Shown: piece after piece, positions 21,577 to 31,800 of the stretch
Layout: the number at the start of each line of letters is the position of its first letter
Numbering within the stretch: the first letter of the stretch is position 1
From: Crithidia expoeki
Lineage: Eukaryota; Euglenozoa; Kinetoplastea; Trypanosomatida; Trypanosomatidae
NCBI GenBank assembly: GCA_900240875.1
Contig: OESE01000182.1
Span: 124,001-188,000 of the forward strand
Direction: 5' to 3'
Length of the DNA: 64,000 nt
Notes under the pieces: model-generated
The model's input: the letters and a program-made list of their open reading frames with translations, nothing else
What the model was told of the DNA's origin: nothing
Databases searched by the model: none
Made by a program: the position numbers and the translations under genes

Positions 21577-22975
21577 ATGGAGTCGTCCGCCGCAACGCAG
21601 ACCCGGTCGGGTCTCCAAACCTATTCTTTAACGCAGGCTAATACTGCTGCCGCCACCGTCTCTGCCTCCGGCGCGTTGCCTAACAAGGCCCTTGACCACA
21701 TGAAGCAGATGTCGAAGAGTCAGAGCAACGCACGCCGGTCTGGTAGCAAGCGTACCTTTGACGAGGCATCTGCCACTGACAACGTCCAGCAGAAGGCGCG
21801 CAACGGCGATGCCCTGCGGAACCCGGCACCGAACCAAGTTGTGGAAGTCACAGCACCGCCGGCGAAGAAGAAGAAGGTGACCTATGCGCTACCGCACCAG
21901 AACATGGAGGAGGGTCACTTTTACGTAGTGCTCGGCGAGGACATCGACGTCTCGACGCAGCGCTTCAAGATCCTTTCGCTGCTCGGCGAGGGCACCTTCG
22001 GCAAGGTGGTCGAGTCGTGGGACCGCAAGCGCAAGGAGTACTGCGCGGTGAAGATTGTGCGCAACGTTCCCAAGTACACCCGCGATGCTAAGATCGAGAT
22101 CCAGTTCATGGAGAAGGTGCGCCAGGCGGACCCAGCCGACCGCTTCCCCCTGATGAAGATCCAGCGCTACTTCCAGAACGACAGCGGGCACATGTGCATA
22201 GTGATGCCCAAGTACGGCCCCTGTCTGCTGGACTGGATCATGAAGCACGGCCCCTTTAGCCACCGCCACCTTGCCCAGATCGTGTTTCAGACCGGCGTCG
22301 CGTTGGACTACTTCCACAGTGAGCTGCACCTGATGCACACCGATTTGAAGCCCGAGAACATCCTGATGGAAACCACCGATGTAGTCGTCGATCCGGTCAC
22401 GAATCGGCAGGTGCCCCCGGACCCGTGCCGCGTGCGTATCTGCGACCTCGGTGGCTGCTGCGACGAGCGCCACAGCCGTACCGCCCTCGTCTCGACGCGG
22501 CACTACGCAGCCCCGAAGTGATCCTCGGCCTCGGGTGGATGTACTCGACGGACATGTGGTCGATGGGCTGCATCATCTACGAGCTCTACACCGGCAAGCT
22601 GCTGTACGACACGCACGACAACCTGGAGCACCTGCACCTGATGGAGAAACGTTGGGTCGTCTGCCTGGCGAGTGGGCGGGTCGCTGCGGCACGGAGGAAG
22701 CGCGGCTGCTGTACAACTCGGCCGGTCAGCTGCGGCCGTGCACGGACCCGAAGCACCTCGCCCGCATTGCGCGTGCGCGTCCGGTGCGGGAAATCGTGCG
22801 CGACGACCTGCTGTGCGACCTCCTCTATGGCCTGCTGCATTACGACCGCCAGAAGCGGCTGAACGCGCGCCAGATGACGACACACCCGTACGTGATGAAG
22901 TACTACCCGGAGGCGCGCCAGTCGCCCAGCCATCCGGACAACCGCCCCACGCTTCGCCCTCCACCGATCATGTAA
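21577..22975 (+). CDS. CLK/LAMMER kinetochore kinase, first tandem copy (KKT10/KKT19 type), two apparent frameshifts
   Basis: The unique N-terminal ~106 residues (Gln, Ala and basic rich) precede a LAMMER-family kinase domain. Visible motifs are the glycine loop GEGTFGKV near 136-143, catalytic Lys159 in [15 protein letters not shown] with Asp256, and CDLG at 289-292 in place of DFG. HTD rather than HRD is typical of CLKs. Near 22506 one C is missing compared with the second copy (HYRSPEV becomes HYAAP and a stop). At 22647-22649 another base appears lost inside the family signature, which should read [14 protein letters not shown]. Downstream coding continues cleanly to the stop at 22973-22975; the intact protein would be about 466 residues. 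In trypanosomes KKT10/KKT19 act at the kinetochore and are needed for the metaphase-anaphase transition. Whether this copy is broken or mis-sequenced is open. Confidence 0.85.
21895..22975 (+). repeat. Direct repeat, copy 1: shared kinase-domain cassette
   Basis: This 1081-base stretch matches 26365-27446 almost exactly. By eye I find four substitutions (at 21915, 22437, 22485 and 22486) and one missing C near 22506. Identity begins at the CACCAG preceding AACATGGAGG and ends at the stop codon; flanks differ on both sides. Such sharp limits fit gene conversion between the two kinase genes. Confidence 0.9.
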
Positions 22976-24237
22976 AGACGGCTTCATAGACTAACCAATC
23001 ACTAATTGATACGTTCTTTTTTTTTCTTTTTGTTTTCTGTATTTTTTTTCTTTTGCTTTCTCGTTCGTGCTTGCGGAAGTTGTAAAGCAGGAGTTCAGGG
23101 GAAGGGTGCGGTGACATGGACGGCCGACCTGTGGGTTTTCACTTCGCGTGAAAAGGTGCCGACATGCGCTTCTCTCTGCACGGCTAGTAAATTTGCTTTC
23201 CGGGCTGTTGCTTTATTCGTTTTATTACCTACAACTCCGTCTCTGCGTGCATCGAGAGTAAGGAAAAGGTCATGTTTGTTTCTTTGTCTTCCACAAATTC
23301 CTGGGTTGCTTAACTGTTTTCTCTCTTCCTTCCTTTGTGAACTGTCAGTCGGTTCATTTGTGCGTCGGTGTGCGTGTACGGTTTACTTCCAGTTTACCCC
23401 TGTATCTTCGCATTTCCTAATCTATTCTGTCTGCGTTTTGTCTACTTCCTCATCTTGAGTGTGTGCGTTTTTTTCGCCAATAGACCTCTTCAATTTCGCA
23501 CGTTTCTTTCTTTAGGTAGCAACAGTATCATCTTCACTATATTTTTTGTGTCTCCCCCCCCCTCCCCCCCCCCCTCAACAGACACACACACACACACACA
23601 CACTCTCTGTTTTACGTTCTCTTGTTTTTCTTCCTCCCTCCCCCTTCCCCTCCCCTCTTCGCGCTGATATATATTGCGTAGAGCGAGGGAGACAGAGAGA
23701 GTGAGAGGGAGAGGGGGGAGAAGCGAGGGCAAGCGTTTTATTCTATATTAACTTAGTGCGCGTTGCACTGCTCCTGTGCTTCGTTTCATTGTCAAATATC
23801 AAACGCGATAAAGGTATCTGTGTGTGTGTGTGTAAGTTTGCTTTTCCTTTTCCTTTTTTTTTCTCATTTGACGTGTGTTGCCGTCGATTGATTGGCGGGT
23901 TCACACAACTAGCAAGAGCAAAGTCAAAACACTCTTTTTCCCTCCGTCTGTTTTGGACGGCTCCCTTTATGTAGACAGGGTTGTGCTTTAACCAACAATA
24001 CACTGAGGCGTGTTTGTCACATCACTTGTGCGTAAGCACGAAAGCTAGAAGCCCTCTTTTATTCTTCCACCTCTTCTTCTCCCCGCGCCTTTGATTCCTC
24101 TACGTACCAGACAGCAGAAGGATCAAAGGGACCAAGGGGATGGAAGGCATTAATAATAGGAAAAGGAAAAGCCGGTGGCCATCTGTACGCACTGAAGTTC
24201 TCTCCCCGTTCTTTTTTTTTTCCTTTTTAACGCAAAG

Positions 24238-24259
24238 TAATATATTATATATATCATAT

Positions 24260-24297
<38 letters not shown>
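24238..24297. repeat. AT/TA microsatellite
   Basis: About 60 bases are almost entirely alternating A and T, interrupted by single C and G bases. The run is self-complementary and could form cruciform or hairpin structure. Confidence 0.85.
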
Positions 24298-24514
24298 AAC
24301 AGCGAGTAGCTGTGCTTGTTTGCTCTGTGCGTGCCACAGACTTGTGTTTTTTTTTTGTTTTCTTCTTCCTTCTACCTGTTTTTTTTTCTCTCTCTCTCTC
24401 TCTATTTATTTCGTCTGTTTTCTTCTTCGTCTTGTCGACACAAGATCTCAAAGTAGTACTCTTTTCCGTTTCATCGTTACTCCCCTTGTTCACTTTTGAG
24501 TGTGCGCGTTGGGC

Positions 24515-24548
24515 GTGCGTGTAGGTCCGGCAAAGGACCTACACGCAC
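24515..24548 (+). other. Perfect 14-bp inverted repeat with 6-nt loop
   Basis: GTGCGTGTAGGTCC at 24515-24528 is followed by the loop GGCAAA and by its exact reverse complement at 24535-24548. The arms contain no simple repeat, so the symmetry is not a by-product of a microsatellite. It lies between the two kinase genes, probably in an UTR. Confidence 0.9.
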
Positions 24549-25440
24549 TGCTTCTCTCTCCTTTTTCCTTTTTCAGTTTCTTTCTTCATGTACTATCAAC
24601 CCAAGGATAACTGTACTTCAAAACCTCAGAGAAAACAAAGAAAAGAAAGAGAACACCCAAGCAAACATGCGGAGCATACGCGTGGGTGCGGAAGAGAACC
24701 TCTAGCCGGGGGAGACTTATACGTACACGGTTCTATCCAGGTTCTCCGTGGCGCGAATAAGAAAGGGCGTGCGAAGGGGACACATGGTCATGTGCGCCGC
24801 TGTTTCAGCTTTTGAAGTCAATCGCAGGTGCGTGGTCAGTACGAGCCAGAGTACGTGCTGACTCTGTGTTCACACCTAGCTTGTTCGCCGGCGTCTGACA
24901 TAATTACCTACATGATGGGTTGAAAAAAGAGATGCTTGCTTTCACGCAAAGCCAACTCCACGGCTGTGCCCTCCCGGTAGGTGAAGTGTTTGACGCACCC
25001 TCACTCCGTTTTCAGCGCCCTCGACTTGTTTCCTCCTCTCCCTCTTTACCCGCCATAATTCCTTCTACACCGCAACTGACTTGAATAACCTGTGCCACTC
25101 TCACGTGAATCTTGGACCAAAGATTGCTCCTCTCTTTCACGGCTCTGACTTTTGTGCGTTCCTTTGTCTTCAACCGTGCACTCATTCAACGTCACGAACG
25201 AGAACGAAGCCTTCTGTTGTCATAGCATTGGTTGTTTTATTCAAGGTACAGCATTGGTACTTGTTATTGTGATTGTCGCCGTTGCTGTTGGTTATTGTCG
25301 TGGTTTGCTTTAGTTTGTTTGTCTTCAGAAAACGGCAAATCTGGGACTTCACCATCGAGTGGTAGACTGCGCAATTTAGACTTCTGCGTCTGTCCAAATC
25401 TTGATCGGATTTCATTCCCTCTTGTCCCTATTTTCTTCTT

Positions 25441-25442
<2 letters not shown>

Positions 25443-25474
<32 letters not shown>
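25443..25474. repeat. TA microsatellite
   Basis: A near-perfect run of alternating T and A about 32 bases long, upstream of the second kinase gene. Confidence 0.85.
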
Positions 25475-25476
<2 letters not shown>

Positions 25477-25950
25477 TGAGGTTTGAACGACTTTCCCCTT
25501 CACTTCTACTACTCCGCGCACTCCCCTAGATTTGTTTTGTGTTTTCCCTACGCGTTTACTCTGTTTTCCTCTCTTTTCTCCTTTTGTAGTTTCTCAGACT
25601 CTCGCCTTACTTGGTTCCCCCTCCCCCCCCCCTCCTCCAGTTGAAGCGCGAATTCTTGCGAAAACAGCATCGCTATCACCGAGTTCTCTCTTCTGGCGGG
25701 CATTTGTACATCATACTACTCTCTCTGTTCCACTGTAGCCCTTACTCTTGGACCTCCTCCCGTTTACTCTGACCCCTTCCCCTTTTCTGATTCCACGACA
25801 TTTCTTTTTTCGTTTGTTTTTTTTTTTGTGTGTGCGTGTGCGTGCTTGAGAGTTTTTCTTTTCACCAGGATCACCGTTGACAACCGTGCGTCCTTTTCCT
25901 TACGTTACATATACAAAGCCATTCCTTTTTCCCTTTCCTCCACCTACAGA

Positions 25951-27446
25951 ATGGCGTCCTTACACAACCACCTTGCCCCTGTCACGAATATCAACAACAA
26001 TGCCTACACCACGACCGCGGGGGCGCCCATCCTGCGCAAGCCGGACACCGCCCAGTCCAAGTCTTCTTATAGCACCATCACCACTACGTCCATTACCACA
26101 AACACAAACATCAGCGCGGCCTTACTCGCGAGTCGTGACGACATAATGGGCGGCAACAGCGGTGCGACGGCCACCCGTGCCTTCATGCAGTCAACTAACG
26201 CCGTCCCGGCCTCGATTCATGACAGTCGTGGCGAGGAAACCAACGGTCGCCGCTCCGGCAGCAAGCGCGACCACGAGACGTCGACGACCACTGACCAAAA
26301 CCCGCAGGAAGCTTCGAAAGCTGCGCCGCCACGCCGCCGTCAGAAGATCACGTACACATTGCCACACCAGAACATGGAGGAGGGCCACTTTTACGTAGTG
26401 CTCGGCGAGGACATCGACGTCTCGACGCAGCGCTTCAAGATCCTTTCGCTGCTCGGCGAGGGCACCTTCGGCAAGGTGGTCGAGTCGTGGGACCGCAAGC
26501 GCAAGGAGTACTGCGCGGTGAAGATTGTGCGCAACGTTCCCAAGTACACCCGCGATGCTAAGATCGAGATCCAGTTCATGGAGAAGGTGCGCCAGGCGGA
26601 CCCAGCCGACCGCTTCCCCCTGATGAAGATCCAGCGCTACTTCCAGAACGACAGCGGGCACATGTGCATAGTGATGCCCAAGTACGGCCCCTGTCTGCTG
26701 GACTGGATCATGAAGCACGGCCCCTTTAGCCACCGCCACCTTGCCCAGATCGTGTTTCAGACCGGCGTCGCGTTGGACTACTTCCACAGTGAGCTGCACC
26801 TGATGCACACCGATTTGAAGCCCGAGAACATCCTGATGGAAACCACCGATGTAGTCGTCGATCCGGTCACGAATCGGCAGGTGCCCCCGGACCCGTGCCG
26901 CGTGCGCATCTGCGACCTCGGTGGCTGCTGCGACGAGCGCCACAGCCGTACCGCGATCGTCTCGACGCGGCACTACCGCAGCCCCGAAGTGATCCTCGGC
27001 CTCGGGTGGATGTACTCGACGGACATGTGGTCGATGGGCTGCATCATCTACGAGCTCTACACCGGCAAGCTGCTGTACGACACGCACGACAACCTGGAGC
27101 ACCTGCACCTGATGGAGAAACGTTGGGTCGTCTGCCTGGCGAGTGGGCGGGTCGCTGCGGCACGGAGGAAGCGCGGCTGCTGTACAACTCGGCCGGTCAG
27201 CTGCGGCCGTGCACGGACCCGAAGCACCTCGCCCGCATTGCGCGTGCGCGTCCGGTGCGGGAAATCGTGCGCGACGACCTGCTGTGCGACCTCCTCTATG
27301 GCCTGCTGCATTACGACCGCCAGAAGCGGCTGAACGCGCGCCAGATGACGACACACCCGTACGTGATGAAGTACTACCCGGAGGCGCGCCAGTCGCCCAG
27401 CCATCCGGACAACCGCCCCACGCTTCGCCCTCCACCGATCATGTAA
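25951..27446 (+). CDS. CLK/LAMMER kinetochore kinase, second tandem copy (KKT10/KKT19 type), one apparent frameshift
   Basis: The start is the ATG at 25951 (MASLHNHL); the in-frame ATG at 25828 lies in T-rich leader-like sequence. The N-terminal ~138 residues are Thr/Ser/Asn rich and differ from the first copy. The kinase domain is nearly identical, with Lys191, HTD at 286-288 and CDLG at 321-324, and it keeps the [13 protein letters not shown] activation segment that the first copy lacks. At 27118-27120 the run AAA should be AAAA for the frame to continue as [11 protein letters not shown]; the same base is absent in the first copy. The remaining frame ends at the stop 27444-27446, giving about 498 residues if intact. 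A Cys directly before the D-L-G motif places it among CDXG kinases, the group targeted by hypothemycin; T. brucei CLK1 is a known member. Confidence 0.87.
26365..27446 (+). repeat. Direct repeat, copy 2: shared kinase-domain cassette
   Basis: Counterpart of 21895-22975, one base longer because it keeps the C in the HYRSPEV codons. Sequence after the stop codon is unrelated to that after copy 1. Confidence 0.9.
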
Positions 27447-28809
27447 GGGGGGGGTGAGCCAGGACGTTGGGCTTGGCTAAAGCGCGTGCTCTCTGTAGCT
27501 TTATCCGTCTCCTATTGCCTCTTCCGTTATTGTTGTTGTCGTAGCCACTGCCGTGTTCTGTTTCCTTTTTTTTTTTTGGGAGGGGGTTCGCTGTGTTGGT
27601 TCGTCGTGTGGGGTGTCGCGTGGTAGTGTGTTCTCCGCGCGGGAGGCGGTGGTTGTTGTATAATGGTGTGCTTTCCCGCGTGGTAGGCTGTGTGCTGATT
27701 TCATTCGTGGCGTGTGTTGAAAGATCTTCGCAGGGTTAACTCGTGCGTATCTTACTTGTTCTTCGTCAACAGTACGGGTGTGTGGGAGGCATTTTGTGGC
27801 CCCAAAAGGTGAAATACCGGGCGGGTTGTACGGCGGAGGAAGGGATACGAGCCTGTTGGAGGTTAAACATAAGTAATAGCTAGAGGCTGGAAGAGAATTT
27901 CTGGGTGTGTTTTTCTTAGAGGCAGAGAGGGAGAGGAGCACTTCAGGCAAGTGCGCATCACATACGCGAGCAGTGGATGATGAACGCATAAGGCGAGCTA
28001 AAACAGTGGCGGCGTAAAAGACTGAAAAGGGATCCCGTAAGTAGTTCTGTTTCATAGACCTTCTTCGTGGAATTCGGCTGCAACATTCTGTGCTGGTCCC
28101 TCGTTTTTCGTTGTTGCTTTGTTTGCCACTGTGCACTGTCTGGGCGCCTCCTTTTTTCCCCTTTGTGCTTGTCTTCCATTAGATTCTCACCGAAACGGTG
28201 AGCGATTTTGTTTTTGTGTTTGATGCCGCAGTTCTTAGATCTGTCTTTAGTGTTGTCAGGTGAAAACATCTCCACCAATAACAGCTGAACAAGTAACATA
28301 GAGTGCGGCAACTGATCATCATTTCTGATCTTGCTTTGCGCGTTTCCAGACAGAGCGGCGAGCTGCTAATCACGACATAACAGCTCTAAGGTTGCGCAAC
28401 GGCGCTTTTGATGGTCTGCCTAGAAAAGGGGAGAAAAACAAAAGACTGCCGGTGCTTTTTGAAACCGCGCAAAGACTCTGTTTGCAACGCTACCGTTGTT
28501 TTTCTTTTCTATTATTATTATTGTTGTTATTATCTTGCCTTGTAAGTAAACAAGTCAAACGAAGTCGTCACCAGCACGGCACGCTTCTGCAGCTTCAAAG
28601 TTATTTTCTAATTGGAGTTGCCCTCTTACACCTCGAGTTTGCGCAAAGCGTAGCTTCAATTTCACGCGCGTGCTGATTGCTGTCTTGATCTCTTTAGCCA
28701 CATTGCCCGCTTTTCGACTCTCCGTTACCTGCGATTGTTGTTTGTGGTTTTCGAGCTTCTGTTGAAAGCAGCTGAAACCCATATTTCCACACACGTTTCC
28801 TTTTTCCGA
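27447..28809. other. Intergenic / UTR region
   Basis: About 1.4 kb. It starts with a G run directly after the stop and has a T/A-rich triplet stretch near 28509-28531. A 211-codon minus-strand frame at 27501-28136 is not credited because of its composition and orientation. A possible trans-splice AG lies at 28770-28771 after a T-rich tract. Confidence 0.55.
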
Positions 28810-31800
28810 ATGCAGCAAGGCGCTCCCAAAGGTGTTGTGGCTCCCCTCACGCTGCAGCGTCTTCTTGACACCCACCAGGCAACTGTCGTGCTCCCCGGTG
28901 TGCTCTACTTTGCGACTACCGGTGAGTGCCTTTCTTCATCCACCCCTGCGACACTCGCTGTTTCTTCAAGCAGTGATCACGAAGCGTCGTTTAAGGCTAG
29001 TGGATCCTCGCCCACTTCTGCTATCGCAGTCGCTCTGCGCGACTTCTTTCTGAAAGAAAATCCCTGTTGGCCCCCCAACGGGAGCGAAAAATTGGAGAAC
29101 CCTGATTCTGCGGGTAGCAACAACAACGACAGAAACAGGGTTACCTCCCCAGCAACGAACGCGGCGGTGGGCACAGATGCCATCTTCATCGCACCACGCG
29201 GCACTGCTCCGTACGTGTACCGACCCTTCTTTGCGGATTTTGGACCCCTCGATGTGGGTTGTTGTGTGCATTTCGCACGGCGTCTGCGCGAGTTACTTCA
29301 CGCGGTGAGCCACGTCGATCACGCAAGTAAATCTTCTGCGAGTAATGCTGGTGGTGGCAGCGTCGAGCACAACGTGTCATTAGAAGCGGGGATAGCTGGA
29401 AGCAGCTGCGACAATGCCACCCAAAAAGCAACGTCGCTACGTGGACAGGAAGACACGTCTCCCTCTCTTCCTACCGTTTCAGCCTCAAAGGACACTACGA
29501 ACGGAACCAACCCACTCCCCGTGGCATTTGCGTCTTCCCCGCCGAACACCATCACGACGGCGACGTCGAGTTCGACGCTGCCCGTCGTCATCTGTGCCAG
29601 CCTCAATGCACAGGAACGGGTGAACACGGCGTGCCTGGTCGGCGCCTTCTGCTTGCTCGTGTTGGGGTGGTCTACCACGTTCACGTGGAGCCGCGTCTTT
29701 GCGGACGTCTACCCGAGCTTTCTCACCTACCGTGACGCCAGCACTGGGGTGTCAAACTACCCCCTCTCGCTGCAGGATGTTTGGTTGGGCTTGGAGCAAG
29801 CGGTGCAGCTGGGCTGGATCCATGTGGATACGTTCGACTTGCCGGCATACTGGGACGGAAAAGCAAAAGATTTTAGCTGGATTGTACCGCGGCGGTTCCT
29901 GGCGATGAGCTCACCGCGTGATACGGACCCGCTTCGTACGGCGGAGGTCCTTGCCCCTCGCCTGCGTGCGATGAACGTGCGCCTCGTGATTCGCCTCAAT
30001 GACAAACTGTACAACCCAGCCCCGCTGCTGCGATTGGGGATTCGACACGTCGACCTGCCCTACGCGGACGGCAGCACACCAAATGACGCAACGCTGCTGC
30101 AGTTCTTACAAGCGGTAGAAAAGCATTTTGGCGAGAACGTAGCACCGTCATCCCCGCGACAGTGGTGGTCGGCGCCCTCCACGATGGGTATCGCCAGTGG
30201 CGCTGGAATGCAGCGTCACAGGAATAAATCATCCTCCGCATCCCCGGCTGCAACTGGCGATACAACAGTGACGCACAACAATAGTGGCGGCAGGCGTGCG
30301 GAGAGCGCGAAAAGCGATCCGCAGTACGCTGCCTGCTCGTTGCTGCATTCAGGGAAGTATCGTGGGATGCCGGACACCCGCACCGTCATACCACCACCGT
30401 TAAACGCACCGTCAACAACGAAGGAGAATATGAGTGCAAGTGGTGCTGCTGTTATTCATGGTGGTCACCACACCTCTGCGATAACTTCAACACCGGGCGA
30501 GCTCGGTGCGGTTGCGGTGCACTGCCTCGCCGGACTTGGTCGCACAGGGACGATGATTGCGGTCTACGTGATGCGGCACTACGGCTTTACGGCCCGCGGT
30601 GTCATTGGCTGGATGCGGCTCTGCCGACCGGGCAGCATCACAGGGGTGCAGCAGCAGTATTTAGACGCTATCGAACGCCGCCTTCGCCCCTCGCCGCGCG
30701 TTTGGGCAACCCAGATGCTGAAGGAGTTTATGCGAGCCCTCGATGCGAACACCACGGTGAAGGCGGTGTTCGCGAATTCGTCGCGCTCGCCCCCCCCATC
30801 CTCTACGGCGTCGTCAGCCGCTGCAGGAGCGGTACTGCTGTCGGACTACGATTCTTCTGCCGGCGGTGTAGACAGTGTCAATGTTAATTCCAGAGGAGCT
30901 TTACCAGCAGCAGCAGGAACGGCCGCACGGATCGGTCGCAGGGGCGCCACGCCAAGGGTTTTACCTCGTGTGGAACAGGTGTTACAGCCTTCGCCACACA
31001 CGGCAGGCAGCACAGCCTTTCAGGTGCACGGCAACGTGGTGGGGGATGCTCGCCCCCCTACAGGTGGTATGGGAAGTGGATTAGTGCAGCATCGGGAAAG
31101 CGGGCAGTGGTATGAGAGTGAGTGGAGTAGCGGTGGTGGTGGTGGACTGCAAGGACTGCTGTTGCGCCGAACACCAATACAACAGCAGCAAAATCAGCAG
31201 CGTCGTCGAAGCAGCACGAGCAGCCTGTCCTTCAGCACGGATCTTCCAGACAGTACCCCTTTCGACGCCGTTTCCAGCATGCCGGTGCTCGGCGGCGCTG
31301 TCAACGAACGCCTGCGTAGGGTCATGAGCAACTTGAACGGCAACCACAATAACAATAACGGCACTTCCGCGCCTGCAGCAGCCACCTTCCCTGGTGGTAT
31401 ATTTGGTGACAACCTAATCAACAGCACACTGACTGCTGCCACCGTTCGGGGGTTGCCGAGAGCGGGGGATTACAAGTACGTCTCCACATACTTTGTGGCC
31501 CTCGAGCGTGCCAATCGGCGAGCGCCACAGCAGCACCACCATTACTACAGTAGTAGCAGCTCGATTACCAACAATACTACTGCCTCCTCGGCATCGCCTG
31601 GACGCCAACCCTACGCTGCGCGGGGCAAACCACCGCGATCCGCCAACGCAACAACAGCAATGAACGCAACAGACGGCAGCAGTATGACAAACGCAACACG
31701 CGCTGCCACTGCCAGCGCGACTGGTGCACGGCGGAGTAGCCGACTTGAAACCCCTCGACAACAGCAACAGTCAACACTCCCCCGTTTCAGCATCGTTAGC

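Larger units (their letters stand above)
22976..25950. other. 3-kb intergenic region between the tandem kinases
   Basis: This is the longest gap between genes inside the window. It is T-rich, with CA repeats near 23581-23602, GA-rich sequence near 23680-23725, TG repeats near 23818-23832, AT-rich palindromic sequence at 24238-24297, a perfect hairpin at 24515-24548 and a TA run at about 25443-25474. Frames here are short and compositionally biased. It holds the 3' UTR of the first kinase and the 5' region of the second. Confidence 0.6.

Noticed and set aside
22976-25950. SIDER-type retroposon remnant or other mobile element in the long gap
   Set aside because: No A-rich tail with flanking duplications or reverse-transcriptase-like frame was recognised; I cannot test for the SIDER signature without a search.
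26191-27435. 414-codon minus-strand frame antisense to the second kinase
   Set aside because: It is the antisense shadow of a GC-rich kinase domain; a partial equivalent lies antisense to the first copy.
27976-28024. Possible box C/D snoRNA (ATGATGA followed by CTGA)
   Set aside because: Only ~49 nt between boxes, no terminal stem and no internal C'/D' pair; single short motifs occur by chance.
27501-28136. 211-codon minus-strand frame
   Set aside because: Opposite to every other gene, no domain, basic/Thr-rich composition from A/C-rich complement of a T/G-rich UTR.
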